Source: Tamarix chinensis (taxonomy: Eukaryota; Streptophyta; Magnoliopsida; Caryophyllales; Tamaricaceae). Taken from it: 64,000 bases of DNA. The notes under the pieces are model-generated. The model searched no databases. It had not been told where the DNA came from and worked only from the letters and a program-made list of their open reading frames with translations. How positions within the stretch are numbered: the first letter of the stretch is position 1; each line of letters starts with the position of its first letter. The stretch covers positions 87,701,236 to 87,765,235 of the forward strand of contig CM060177.1 of assembly GCA_030549775.1 (NCBI GenBank). Reading direction: 5' to 3'. Made by a program: the position numbers and the translations under genes. Below, one piece after another: positions 47,109 to 60,313 of the stretch.

Positions 47109-47682
47109 CCCCTCCCCCTCTCCGCATCTTCATCCCATCAACGCCCGAAAACAATAAGATCTGCTCTTCCTCCTTCTCTCTATACAGCTGCTTCAAGTTC
47201 AACACAACCGACCCATACCACTTTCTGCTCCTGAAATCTGCTTATTTAGCTCACCATCAAACACTTTATTTACACTCAACAGCACACGAGCTCCACTCTC
47301 CTACTTGCAGGCACAAACAAGCTTGCTTAAAACTGAGTGAAAAAGAAAAAAAAGTTGGGTCAGTGTTTGGTCCCAATCAGGCGGTAAGATAAATGGTAAA
47401 GTAGATAAGATAAAAAATAATTTGTCAGACAATTTTCCTTCCCTCTTATTACTGCAGTAATGCTGTTATTGACTAACAAACTCCTACGTCTTAGGAGATA
47501 ACGCATCTCCATTATGCAAGGAAACAGGAAACAAATAATGACGTTGAAAATAAACTAACAAATGACTTGATTCATTCAATCCATGTAGCGAGGATTGTTG
47601 CGGCGAATCCGAGTAGACTTCCTTAGTGGGTTGACTCTATCTTCAACACATCTATCAGTCAGTTATTAATCAAAATTTATAA

Positions 47683-47862
47683 ATGGCTGCCGGAGCAAGA
47701 AGGAACCAGATGAATGGAGGCAACGGTTCGTCAGCAGGGAGAAATTCCACACGTTTGATTCCGAAGAGAGGGCAAGTGAAAATTGGGATTGTAATGGGTC
47801 TGGCTCATTCTGTTGCTTCCGTCTTCTCTCCTTCCGCCGGCAACCGTGCCTCTGCTTCTTGA
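47683..47862 (+). CDS. Small host protein of 59 residues with an RLIPKRGQVK motif
   Basis: Begins in a near-ideal plant start context (ATAAATGGCT) and ends at TGA 47860-47862. The product is small and basic. Residues 1-22 are Gly/Asn/Ser-rich and probably disordered; residues 24-49 contain RLIPKRGQVKIGIVMGLAHS and VASVFS, a basic turn followed by a short hydrophobic, possibly helical segment; the tail is short. From memory, small plant proteins of unknown function share a 'RLIPKRGQVK...GLAHSVAS' core; I cannot confirm this here. Codon use and motif-like composition, the start context, and a TATA box with a plausible leader 0.55 kb upstream favour a real gene. A longer frame on the opposite strand (47902-47666) is its shadow. 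It sits between transposon clusters. Confidence 0.6.
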   Translation: MAAGARRNQMNGGNGSSAGRNSTRLIPKRGQVKIGIVMGLAHSVASVFSPSAGNRASAS

Positions 47863-48479
47863 TGATTGAACCTTGCGGTGGATTAAAAAAAATGTGGGTC
47901 ATGAGCTAAATTTTTCAAGGATTTTTGTGTTGTAGATATATTTAGTCTGTCTAGTTCTTATTTTAAAAAGAGACTGGATTGTTCGGCGTTTTTGGTCCCC
48001 CAAAAAAGTATTAGCGATGGGTCTGAGATCCTGTACTGCTTCCCTGTTTTATAGAGTGAAGTTTCAAGTTTTTGCATATAATGAGAATTTCTGGGTTTTT
48101 TTTTTAATTCATGAATCTCATTCCTAGTTGTCTGTCTGTTATCAGATTTAATTTAATTCATATGTTGGGCCTAAATTTAATTTATGGCCCTAATAATTTG
48201 TATAGGCTGTGGTGAGGTACAATCTTCCTGGTCCGTGTTTTTAAGGAGCCCCACCCGATGATACTCCATCCACCATACTACCTGCCAAATATATACACTG
48301 ATTCTCATCGGCACGCACTTTACAGGGAACACAATCGTACGACCTCACCACCGCAGACGCTCTGCAATAATTTATAGCAAGGGCGAGGGCGAGGAAGTGC
48401 GGGGAGACAGAATCTATGGCGGTAGGCTGGTAGCGCACAAGAGAATAATTAAAAATATGCATATACTAATAATTAAGAA
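47863..48479. other. Downstream region of the small gene, no further gene seen
   Basis: The first 200 bases are T-rich like a plant 3' UTR. A GC-richer stretch (48200-48440) has a weak minus-strand frame (48462-48241) with no recognisable domain. I leave it unassigned. Confidence 0.5.
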
Positions 48480-48487
48480 GTAGTAGA

Positions 48488-48858
48488 AGTGATCGGGGAC
48501 GGGGACGGACAAACGGGGACGGGACGAAACGCGGAAACGCCGTTTCTTAAAAATTTAGGAAACGAGGACGGCAGAAAATGTTAAAAAAATTATATATATA
48601 TTTTTAAAAAATATGTTAAATTTATTAAAATTTAGAGAGAAAAATAAAATGAAATTTTATATTAGTTAATTTTAATTAGTAATAATAATTTTTTAATAAA
48701 AAATTAATTAAATAATATATTTTTAATAAAAATATTAATTAAATAATTTTAATATAAATTTTAATCCAGAGAAGTTTCCAGAACGGGAAACGTTTTCGGA
48801 ACGGGAAACGTTTTCGGAACGGAAAACGGCACCTAAGTGTCGTTTCCGTGCATTAGAG
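48488..48858. mobile_element. Short non-autonomous insertion with 8 bp duplication GTAGTAGA
   Basis: 371 bp between two copies of GTAGTAGA (48480-48487, 48859-48866). The left end has GATCGGGGACGGGGACGG and AAACGCGGAAACGCCGTTTC; the middle is AT-rich; the right end has three GAACGGGAAACGTTTTCG units and CGTGCATTAGAG. An 8 bp duplication suggests the hAT superfamily, but clear terminal inverted repeats are lacking, so the class is open. Confidence 0.6.
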
Positions 48859-49059
48859 GTAGTAGATCTCTCTCCCCCTCCATGCTGACGGCCTACCTTC
48901 CTACCATGTCCCCTGCACAGTTGTATCGGCCTGCGCGCTACTGAACCTCCCTTTTATTTTCTTTCTACTATTTTTCACTTCCTTCCTCCCTAAAACTTGT
49001 AAAAACCCCTCCCACTCCCTTCTTTCCTCCTTTTTTGTCGATCTTCTCCCCTAGGCCTA

Positions 49060-49240
49060 AGGGTGTCCAAATGGGTGGTTGTGGTTTAATCCAATCAATA
49101 GTATTTTAACCCATATAATTTATATAATTTATAGTCTAATCCACGATGGGTTATAGAAAATAATTAATAATTTTTAATCTAATCTATCATAACTCATAGG
49201 TTATACGGGCTAGCCATGGGTTAGCGTGAGTTAATATATA
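49060..49240. repeat. TAACCCAT/ATGGGTTA-rich block, possible transposon edge
   Basis: Many alternate copies of ACCCAT and ATGGGT, starting with AAGGGTGTCCAAATGGGTGG. A similar block, inverted, lies at about 51875-52078 and ends ...CAGGCCTACCTACACCCCTT. The two could be ends of one 3 kb element, but I found no target duplication. Confidence 0.4.
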
Positions 49241-50446
49241 TACAAACAAGCCTATCTTGACCTTTACTATCACCATTGCCGCCATCCCTTCCACCACCAT
49301 TACTAACACCGCTTCCACCACCACCACCACCACAATTACTACAATTATTTTCCTTCCTCTTTTTTTTTTCCTTTTCTTCAATTCACAACCACCGCCTCCA
49401 ATATAATAAAATAATTATTTCAAGTGTCAAACATATTATAAAAGAACGATGATCACATTTATTTAGTATATTTGTCTTCTTTATAAAAACTTCTAATACA
49501 ACGCTATCTTAATTAGAGTAAGAAGAGGAATTTTAAATAGTATTTTATCTTCTTCTTTAAAATAGATGAATTTTTTCCGTAATATTTTTTAGAGGAATTT
49601 CAAATGCTTTTAATACATAATTTAATTAACATAAATTCATAAACACAATGGAATATCAATGATGAGCTTAAACGTATGTCTTCGTATTTTTATTTATTAT
49701 CACTTAAAAGGTAAAAACAAATCTTATCCAAAAAAAATGTCGGACCAAATTGTCAATGTACTCGGGGAAAAATATTTTTGTAATAGGAAAAAATAACTCA
49801 TAATAATAGTTTCATGAAATCTATTTTTGAGAAATCATTTACGACACGACTCGAACGATATCCGTGCATGGAAACAAGAGGATATGAACTCCTTGTCTTA
49901 AATTCCATACACATGACATGACTAAGTAAGTCGATCAGAGTGACTTTTGGATTTCGGAATCTCAATAAATAGAACAATAGAATTTTATTTTTTTATTTAT
50001 TTTTAGCAATAGAATACAATTAGGCTTCGTTTGGTTTATGGAAAACCAGGAGGAAAGGAAAAAAAGTTAGATGGAAATTTATTTTTCTATATTTGGTTGC
50101 CAGAAAAATTTAAAGGAAAGAAAACAAGGAAAAAATATTGTGGAAACTTACACTATACAGCTTTCTTAGGCTGAACCGAAGGAAAACAAAAGAAAGCAAA
50201 GGAATATTTTTTGGCCATCCGTACTTACGTGTGTTTACTACTTTTTACATGGACCAAGTTATCCTTCTAGTATATTTGAGAGTAAGGACTGAAGTAAAGC
50301 AGTGAGATGGTAGCCGGAAAACGTATAAAAAATATTTCTTCTTCCAAAAACTTTTTGATATTGGAAATCATATTAAAGTTATTTAATTAATTTTTTTATT
50401 AAAATAAAATTATTAATGATTAAAATTAACTAATATAGATAATAAT
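49187..50446. other. AT-rich intergenic sequence, no gene seen
   Basis: Apart from a CCACCACCA microsatellite near 49315-49333 and a MITE-like GCTTCGTTTGGTT motif near 50027, I see no supported feature. Confidence 0.5.
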
Positions 50447-50763
50447 TTTAGGAAATTTTTATTTTTTCTCTTAATTTTAGTAGATCTAATTTAGATATAT
50501 ATATATTTTTTAACGTTTCTTACTATCTTCATTTCCTTGACTTTTAAAAAATGACATTTTTGCGTTTTTTTTCGTCCTCGTCTACGTGCAATGTCGCTGT
50601 AACATAATTGCTCGTCATATTCCTCCGCTGCCAATGTTGCCTCCGACCTTTGCTACTCTGCGCAATTAATTGACTCGTCAAAGTTTTTTTTTCTCTTAAT
50701 TTTAATAGATCTAATTTATTTTAATACATATACATATATTTATATATATGTACATATATCCAT

Positions 50764-50815
<52 letters not shown>

Positions 50816-51025
50816 TTTTACGTTTCTTACTGTCTCCGTTTCTTAAATGATGTTTTTGCATTTCTTCTCGTCCTTGTCTCCGTGCAACGCCGCTGTAACA
50901 TAACTGCTCGCCGTATTCCTCCGCCGCTACTGTTGCCTCCGACCTTTGTTACTCTGCGCAATTAATTGACTCGTCAAAGGTTTTTTTTCTCTTAATTTTA
51001 GTAGATCTAATTTATTTTAATATAT

Positions 51026-51069
<44 letters not shown>

Positions 51070-51254
51070 TTTACGTTTCTTACCGTCTCCGTTTTCTAGA
51101 TTTTTTAAAAATGACGTTTTTGCGTTTCTTCTCGTCCCTATCTCCGTGCAACGCCGCTGTAACATAATTGCTCGTCGTATTCCTCCGCTGCCAGTGTTGC
51201 CTCCGACCTTTGCTACTCTGCGCAATTAATTGACCCATCAAAGTTTTTTTCTCA
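50447..51254. repeat. Three tandem copies of a 240-300 bp unit
   Basis: Copies at about 50447-50690, 50692-50989 and 50990-51254. Each has TTAATTTTAGTAGATCTAATTT, a (TA)n stretch, ACGTTTCTTACCGTCTCCG, GCGTTTCTTCTCGTCC, TGTAACATAATTGCTCGTCG and GCGCAATTAATTGACTCGTC. The (TA)n part differs most in length. The ACGTTTC/CGTCTCCG part is related, inverted, to the 48488-48858 insertion. Confidence 0.9.
50767..50811. repeat. (TA)n microsatellite
   Basis: About 20 TA units in the second tandem copy; a similar run lies at 51027-51063 in the third. Confidence 0.95.
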
Positions 51255-52080
51255 TGAATTAAAGATATGCAATATTCAGACAAAGATTAATCTAGCCTCC
51301 GTATTATGTTTGCATCAAATGTCTTTCTACTTTCTCGTCTATCGTCGTATCGCGCCTCAGAATCTTATTCTAATCAAATATTCATCCTTACACTATTTTC
51401 TCATCTATCGCCGTATGACATCCGGACAGCTTTTCATTGAACAGAGAAACTTATTTTATTTTATTTTATTTTTAAGGAGAAGATTTGAACTCTACATTCT
51501 GCATGTAATATTTTAAAATTTTTCTGAAAAAATTTGGTATTAGTATTGAGTTTATACAAATTTTATAATTTTATTATAAACTTTATGAAAATTTTTATAT
51601 ATTCATATAATATTTTAATTTTAATAAACATATAAAAAAATTTAAATAATAATATTAAACTTTTCTTCAAATACTAAAAATATTTTTCAAGAATTCAATT
51701 TTTCCACTAAAATTTCTCAAACAACCAAACAAAACAAAGAAACTTATTTTCTTTCATTTTCTTTCCTTCAATTTTTAAGGATTTACGGATGAGAAATCCG
51801 AGCAGAATTTTGAAATCGGAGGCAGAAAAGGCTTTCGAAATGTTCAATTTCATGCTACTAGTTAATCTCATCTAATGGGTTACCATGGCAACCCATAGCC
51901 AATTATAATTAAACACATACTAACCTATATTTAAATAATATATATGTGGGCTCAACCCATAATAATCCATTTAAAATAATAACCCAACCCATTTATATTA
52001 TAACTTAAGTTTATGGGTTGGATTATAACTTACCATGGCAAGCCTAACCCATTGAACAGGCCTACCTACACCCCTTACTC
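51255..52080. other. AT-rich sequence with transposon-like edges, no gene seen
   Basis: Contains CAAACAACCAAACAAAACAAAG near 51717, which faces the GCTTCGTTTGGTT motif at 50027, and the second ACCCAT-rich block (51875-52078). No coding frame is convincing. Confidence 0.45.
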
Positions 52081-53162
52081 TTACCATCCAAACAGACGCT
52101 GCAATAGCCGCCACAAGGCCATGCCATCATCACCTCTTCTTCTCATCTTTTTCTCTACATCACCCTCATCCAACGAGCCTCTCCCTCTCCTTCCTTCCCC
52201 TTCCTCTTCTCTCTCCACTCGTATAAAATGGGCAGCTTGCACCTTCCTCCATTGCCAGCAATGCCTTGCGCAGCCACCACCGCTACTATCACCACCCTCC
52301 TTACCTCCCTTCCTATATAGAAAAATCCCCTGTCTTACCCACACCTCCACATCTCCCTTTCTCCCCTCTCCTTTCTTCTCTTTCCTTCTATCTTCCTCTC
52401 GGGCACCACTGCTACCACCACAGTGTCGCCGTCGTGAGGAGGCCACCACCACCACAGACCCCCTGAACCAGGAAACCCCACCACCTAAGAAACTCTACTT
52501 TCCCTCTCTTTTTCCAACCCTAAAAACCCCCTTTCATCTCTACTACCATAGTTGTCACACAGCCGCTATGGTCACCGCTACCACCCCTATAACACCCCGA
52601 TTTTTACTATTGAAAATTTTCATTTTACAGCAGAAGTAATTAAGTAAAATATTAGAGATTACTGTGATAATCGACATAATTTTGTCTTATGCAACCATCT
52701 TTACATCAATCACAAGGTTAAAAAATTTAAAGTAACACAAAAAAATTAGAAACAAAAGAACATGTATAGTACAATATTGAGTTTGGATCCTAACTCCGAG
52801 TTAACAATATAAAATACAAAAGAAGGGTTACCATGGATCAAGAGTCCAAAAACGATACCCAATTAAATATATCGACCGGATAACAATTACTCTTCACCCA
52901 ATTCCTAACACAGATGAAGTCACTCATCCCCACATAGGGCATCATAGGCAGCATAATCATCTAGCTGATCTTATAAGACCTGCACGTAAGATTTAGGGCC
53001 TCCTACTCATAGGAATGAGCAACACCCATAAATTGAGTGGTCAGTATGCTACGTACTGAGTAAGAGAACAATACTATCAAAACAGAGATACAAATGGCAC
53101 ATGCTTTCACATTAGATAATAAGTGAAAAAACCAAATAAATGAAACATCTCATAAGATAGAA

Positions 53163-56100
53163 TGTAATACCCCCAAAATTCACTACTGAAAATTTTTCGT
53201 TTTATTAAAAGATTAGCAGAAGCAAAACAACAAACTGTGAATTTTGGGGATATTACAGCCACACTTAGTACCAGACCGATTCACTTATACCGTTCCAGTA
53301 CCAAGTGCTAAGGCTAAAGAAAATGAAATACAATTTGCAATAAATTCAACATACTTAAATCAGAGTAGCGTATCAAATCATTTACAAGAATAAAATCCAC
53401 CAGTGGTAGTTACATTGACAACATTAACGTTAAAACCAGGAATTTAAAAGAAAAGGAGAAAAACCCTAACGGTTCCGGATAATTCCTTACTCTCTTTCCC
53501 GTTGCCCTGAGTAACACTTGAAACGACATGCAAAGGGCACCGCCCATTGAATAGGCAAGGGCCACGAAGGGAACCCTTCGATGCTATGGTACTGAGTAAC
53601 CCTTTAATACCACATTTAAAAATAGGCCCGCGATGTGGCACATAATGCAAGCTATATACATACGTAATGAGAGGTGCATGCATAACAATCACATATATAA
53701 CAAGGCTGCCACATATCAACAAGTTATAAGGTACGATCGATACTTTTAGGCCTTAAGCCATTAGTCCATCATTATTCAATCATCTCTCTGGTTATATCCA
53801 AGGGAGTGCGGGAACCCCACTATTATAGACGGTGGACCGAAATACATACAGGGCAGAACGCTCATGACCACTATTATTGCTGGTGGATCGGTCTCCAGGG
53901 CAGAACGCTCCTGGCCACTATTATTCGCCGGTGGGCCGGTCTGGCCCCGACTCACAAGGTGTTCCACTATAAGTAATTAATATATTTCCATAATTTATTC
54001 ACATCCAATGCTTGTTTTATTGAGCTCGGGACCCCCACTATTTTAGCTGGTGGACCGGAATACATATAATCATCATCCAGGGCAAAACGCTCTTGGGCCA
54101 CTATTATATCCGGTGGATCGGTACTCAATATCATAAGTCAACTGGGCTCGGCTCATTGATATTTTACTTTTGTAATTAGTGTTTTTCCTTTCTTTAAACA
54201 GCACAACAATTATATTTATTTGCCTCTGACGGGAGATCAAGAACCCGGGACACAAAGGTACACCGGTCGTACCGGTGCATACAAGCTACTAAGTACCCTT
54301 CAACCAGGAACCCAAGGACGCAAAGGTACCCTGGTGGTACTAGTGCATAAAGCTACTCAGTACCCTACCAACAAGGACACCTAATCCATAAGTATGCATA
54401 CCCCCTAACTAGGTCTGTAGAGCTAGATAGAGTAGGATATAGGGCCTGGCTGGGGCACAAAGCACACTAGCAAATACCAGAATAATCATGGGCTAAACCA
54501 AGTCTTTAGGATAGCGACCCCTAAAGAGCCACCATTCCCGATCTCGAGGTCTTTCACTTTAAGTATTAGTGTCTTAATTAAAGTGATCACGAAAAGCACA
54601 ATAATAAGATACTTATTCACTTTCAATCATTCTGATATCATTAGTCGTTTCTTATTCAAATGGTTATCCAAGATATCACAGAGGAACCATTAAGGCCATC
54701 ATAATCTCATCTAATTCCGAATTAGGATTTGTCCTCGTGATACTTACTAATTATCAAATACTCTTACCAGACTAATCAACATTATTTAAATCATATTATG
54801 AAATTCCATAACCATAATGACATGTTAAGTATAAATTACTTATTTACCCCTTACTTATATAAATGCTAAGTTATCCCTTTCTTACTTGACAAATTACCCT
54901 ATTACCCTTCAAGTTGCATAATTACCAAATTACCCCTTATCCGATTTAGGTTACCAAGTTATCTCCTACGCTTTTTAGATCACCATTCACCTCTCATAAT
55001 TGCTACACTTAACATGCCTCCCATTTGGTTGGTTAGATTACCAATTTGCCCTTTTCTTTTTTTACAATCAACAACTTGCCCTTTAGTTGGATAAATTACT
55101 AAATTACCCATCTTTGCTATCATGATCACCAATTTGCCCCTTTAGTAGGTTAAATAATTACTAACTCACCCTTTAGTCGATTAAATTACCAAATTGCCTT
55201 CTCCATCATCATAATTACCGAATTGCCCCTTAGTTGGTTAAATTACCAAATTACCCTTTTCCATTGTCATAATTACCATTATACCCTTCTCAATTATTTT
55301 AATTACCATTTTACCCTTCTCCATTTTTATAAATATTATGTTGCCCTTCTATAATCATAATTTAATTACCAAATTACCCTTCGTCGTTTTATAATTACCA
55401 AGTTACTCCTTACTCCCAAGTTTGTCATAAACATCCTTTTATTTACAAAATTACCCTTCTACCCCTTACTTCCAAATTACCATAATATCCTTTTATTTAT
55501 AAAAATTGCCATCTTACCCCCTTTACATCCAAATTTACCATATTACCCTTTTTTTTGTAAATTACCATAATACCCTTTACATCCAAAATTACTATTTTAC
55601 CCTTTTCTTACAAATTACCATTTTGCCCTTCTCTTCTAAAATTACCATTTTATCTCTTACTTCCAAAATTACCACTTTGCTCTTTTCTCCAAATATTACC
55701 ATAATATCCATTTACTTGTAAAATTATCATTTTTCCATTTAATCATAAAATTACAATATTGCCCTTTTGCCTCAAAATTTACCATAATACCCCATTTTTC
55801 TTACAACTTACAATTTTATCCTTTTACTTATAAAACTATCATTTCACCCCTTTCTTTTAAAATTACCAAAACACCCTTTTGCTTACAAAATTACCATTTT
55901 ACCCTTTTCTTTCAAAATTAACAAAATACCCATTTACTACAAAATTTCCAAAACACCCCTTTCACTTATAAAATTACCACTTAACCCCTTTATTACACCA
56001 CTTTTATGAATTTACCACCACTATATAAAATACTAATTTTAGCACTTCATTCTTATCATTTAAATCCACCAACTTGTCATTATTCAACATAATACTCATT

Positions 56101-57819
56101 AGCAACTACATAAATTAGATCACATACTTCCATAGGCATATTACTAAAATACCCTTAAGCTCACAATAATATTATTCATGCATTAGCAACATGATACATC
56201 ATAGACAAGCATTTAACACTTCCATCAATAATTAAATTCCTTCCTTAAGTATCATCTCTACACATGGCACAAAATCTAGCATGCTTTTCTTCTTATCAAT
56301 CAATATAAACAACTACATATATCATACTAGGCAACATATAACATGCATAAAATCATACTAAAATCCCTAATGTGCTAGCATATGTTTTTCTATGCATTTA
56401 AGTGGGGTTTAACGATTACCTTAATCCCGCAAAAATCGAACCTTACCGGTATCCCGGTTAAAGATTCAAAGCTTAATTAGCAACTCAACACCTAAAAATA
56501 ATATCAATAAGTATTATATTAGAAGTAGGAAATTAAAAAGGATAAAACTTTATAAAAATTTATTTAATAATGAAACACTTTAATTAACTATTAATATACC
56601 TCAAAGATTTAAAAACATTAATTCCCAATCAATGTGGAGCTCACGCTGCATGAACAGCGTGAGCCACATGCAGATTAAGGGGGAGAAAAGGGTTGAAGGG
56701 GTGAGGTAGAAGGGAGGGGGAGATGGCTCGGTTTAGGGTCTTTAGGCTAGAAAAGGAGGTAGATGGGGGAGGATTGGAGGAAAGGTAAGGGTGCAAGAGT
56801 GAAGAGGGGGTGTAGGTGGATGTTGGGGATGGGTTGTTGGCGGCTGATGGTGGCGGAGACGGCGGCGGCGAAGTCGGCTGTCGGGCTAGGCGTGGCTGAG
56901 AAGGAAGGAAAAGAGAGGAGGAAAATAAAGGGGTACAGAGGCTATATTCGGGAAAGTAAGGTATGGAGTGGTAGAGGAGGTTGCAAGGTACAAATTGGTG
57001 GTTTTGGTGGTGGCATAGGTGGCCAGAATGAGGAGAACGGGGCGGTTGCAAGTGGCTTGCCGATAAGGGAGAAAAGTGGGGAGAAAAAGAAGTGGTAGAG
57101 AAGGGAGGAACGACAGGGGCTCGAGGGTGGCTTGGGTGGTCTCATGGTGGTGTAGGGCTGAGGTATAGGGTGGCAGAAGGCGGCACAGGGGTTGGTGCGG
57201 TGGTTGGAGCGGCGGGTGGCAGCGGCGTGGAAAAACAGGGAAAATGGGAGGAGAAGAAAGGAGAGAAGAGGGAGGTCGGGGAAAGGGAGATACTCAAAAT
57301 ATGAGGTAGAAAGGAGGTTGGAGATGTGAAGAAAAAGAAGAGGGAGAAGAGAGGGGGAAGGTGGCCAGTCGGCGATAGGACGAAGGGGGAACAGGCCAGT
57401 GCGGGCAGCCTAAGGGAGGAGAAAAAGGAAAAGAAAAGAAAGAAGAAAAAGGAGAAAAAGGAGAGGGAAAGGAAAAGGAAAAAAGAAAAGGAAAATGAGA
57501 AAATAGGGGAGAATAATTTAATTTAATTTAGAAAATAATAAAATGTAATACTTTTAATAAATAATTTAATTTAATATAATTTAATATATTGGTTCGAAAT
57601 TGATACTTTTAGTAATTATTAGTTTGAAAAATTATTGAATTAAAAACAATGTGATAAAATAACAAAATATTTATTTTTAATTTATTAAATACTCCTATCC
57701 AAATTTTTACACTCAAAAAATCCATAAAATAATTAAATTAAATAATTTTAAAAGCTAATTTATTTCAAATAAAAGTTATTTATTAAATTATAGGTTTTCT
57801 AAAATTTAGGAGGATTACA
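53163..57819 (+). mobile_element. Solo LTR of family L (copy 5), inserted in copy 4
   Basis: 4657 bp, starts TGTAATACCCCCAAAATTCAC, ends GGAGGATTACA, with perfect duplication TAGAA (53158-53162, 57820-57824). It has the 5' inverted repeat (53262-53307), GGTGGACCGG/GGTGGATCGG blocks (53815-54125), a 1.2 kb array of ATTACC...CCCTT units (54840-56000), a G-rich block (56650-57420) and a purine-rich block (57415-57510). No coding frame is credible. Confidence 0.92.
54840..56000 (+). repeat. Degenerate tandem array of AAATTACCATTTTACCCTT type
   Basis: Around 50 units of about 18-25 bases alternate ATTACCA(A/T) with TTACCCTT(T/C)T. No such array is seen at this place in copies 1-3, which instead have CATGCAAACCCTA-type repeats, so different subfamilies amplified different short repeats in the same LTR segment. 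Confidence 0.9.
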
Positions 57820-58310
57820 TAGAAAATGGTCAAGATTTCTATATTAAGTATAATACATTTTTATTCTTTTATATACGTTGGGTGAAGGAACCCCTACTAT
57901 TCTTAAACTGGTGGAACGGTCTGAAACACCATCTTAGGGATAACAAACCTAAGTCACTATTTATTCCAGTAGAATGGAGATTAAAAACTTCTTCTTGGGG
58001 CAAAACGCACCCGAGCCACTATTCTTCCCCATGGAATGGGAATACAATATATATAGAAAAATAGATCACCTTATTCTTCCCTTTTAAATCATTAGTATAT
58101 TTTTCATAGATTATAACGATGCATTTTCATTTCACTATGAGTAGGGGTCCCACTATTCTTAATCTGATGGAATAGACTCGAGGCAAAACGTTCCTGAACT
58201 ACTATTCTTTCCGATAGAACAAAGATTAAAAGTATCTTTTTTGGGAAAAATGCTCCCGAGCCACTACTCTCTCCAGTGGAATGGGAATACATACATACAC
58301 ACATATATAA

Positions 58311-58355
<45 letters not shown>

Positions 58356-60273
58356 GAAAAATATATCACTTTGGCCCTACTCACGTACTCTTTCACTTTA
58401 AGTGATTAGTATCTTATTTAAGATTAATTCTCAAGCATAGAACACATTTACACATATATATATGTATAGCATAGGTCCAAGTCCTTAAGTACTTTCAAAC
58501 CTTAATGACACACCCTTTAGTATTCATTCTCCCATATTGATTATTCTGTGCAACTTATATTATATCATCTCCAAATTCCATCATTATTATCATATCCAAA
58601 ATACAAGATCAAATTTCCATACATATACTTTAATAATCTCATCCCGATATGTTACTCACTGAAATACCCAAGACCCAAATTCCACATATTATCATAACAC
58701 CTCCCATGAAATTTACATGATTACCAATTCCAATAGATAACCTTGTAAGGTCAAACACTAACAACATATTTAGAAACTTGAATAACTTCTAGATCTTATA
58801 CATGAAATAATGATATTATCATTATAAGATAGTTGCCCTAAATTATCAATTAAATCATTTAAGGAACCCAAACAATAATAATACTTCCAATAATTCATCA
58901 TGCTATTATTATCATATTTTAATCCACCTAACACATAAAATACCAAAATTTCTTATTATCCCATAATGACCAAGTTACCCTTAAGCACAAATAAAAATCT
59001 TTATTTTATAAAATCTTATACCTTCCACACATATTATTTTTCAAGTTCACCATTTATAATCATACCTCATGAGAACTCTTAAATCCATTTATTAAAACTC
59101 ATTTAACACATATTTCATACCATAAGATATATTTCCACATATATGACATTATCACAACAAAATAATAATGGTACCTTTTACCCATTCTTACTTTCTTTCA
59201 ATAACATAATATCCTTAAGCCCTTATTTTATACCATAAGATATATTTCCATATTATGACATTATCATAACAAAAACCATAACATAATGGTACATGTCACC
59301 CATTCTTGACCCCTTTCAATATAATATTCATATCATCACAAAATACCATGATTAACACATGTTATATCATATATCAATAATATCATGAAAACACATACAA
59401 ACATACAAGAAAATAACACCAAAAACCCTAAACATTGTATAATATCCTTAACAATTAGAAAACCAAGCTCTAAGCACGTAAATCCTAGACTTCCTCCTCC
59501 GAATCTACTAGAATACCACCTACAAAAAATAATAAAATTCATGGTTAGGCTCAAAGAGTTAAATTAAAGGAGAAATCAAGGTAAAGAGGGTAAAAATAGA
59601 ATAACCATAGTCAAGTGGGAGCTTAATATGTGTGGATGTGTAGAGGAATATATGATGGAGCTATGTTAAAATTTGGTGGTGTTTGGACAAGGTTTGGGGG
59701 TGGAAATAAGGGTGCACAATCAAAAATGGAAAGTTACAATGTTGTGCAGTAGACGGTGCAGCCTTGGTCGAGAGAAAAGATCACACATGGACAGGTGGTG
59801 TAAAGGTTACATGGCTATGATGTAATGGTGCACACCAAGCTGAGAGAAAAGATCACCCATGGTCAGGCGGAACAAAGGTTGCACGGCTGTGCAACAGGAG
59901 ATTTTAAGTGTTATATGGCTATGCAATAGGTGGTGTACAGGTTGTGCACTCTGTAAAAGTGTGAAGAATGAGGGAAAAAGAAGGTAAAAGAGGTAGTAGT
60001 AGTAGTAGTTGGCAACGATGGCCGGTAATGGTCTTAGGGGAGGTTGGGGTGACCTTGGTGGTCTGTCCACCAACCAATGGGCGGTGAGTGGTGGCCAAGG
60101 TGGTGCACAGTGGTGGAATGAGTGGTGCGCAAGCCAAAAATAGTGAAAGAAGGAAGAAGAAGAAGAATAATAATAATAAAAGAGAAGGAAGAAGGAAGAG
60201 GGAGCTTGGGCAATGGATTTTTGACACAGAAAGGATAGAGTGGAGACCAAATAAAGAGGTAGAATGAGAGTAT

Positions 60274-60277
<4 letters not shown>

Positions 60278-60311
<34 letters not shown>
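60278..60311 (+). repeat. (GT)n microsatellite
   Basis: About 15 GT units within LTR copy 4. They produce a HTHTHT translation on the minus strand that is not a protein. Confidence 0.95.

Positions 60312-60313
<2 letters not shown>

Noticed and set aside
48241..48462. 73-residue minus-strand frame
   Set aside because: No domain, no clear promoter or start context.
49060..52078. A complete 3 kb hAT element between the two ACCCAT-rich blocks
   Set aside because: The ends are only loosely inverted and I found no 8 bp target duplication, so I list the blocks only as possible edges.
52013..52639. 208-residue plus-strand frame rich in Pro, Ser and Thr
   Set aside because: Crosses the edge of LTR copy 6 and runs into LTR copy 4, so it spans two unrelated insertions.
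56641..57051. 136-residue Pro/Ser-rich minus-strand frame
   Set aside because: Antisense of the G-rich block of LTR copy 5, no recognisable motif.
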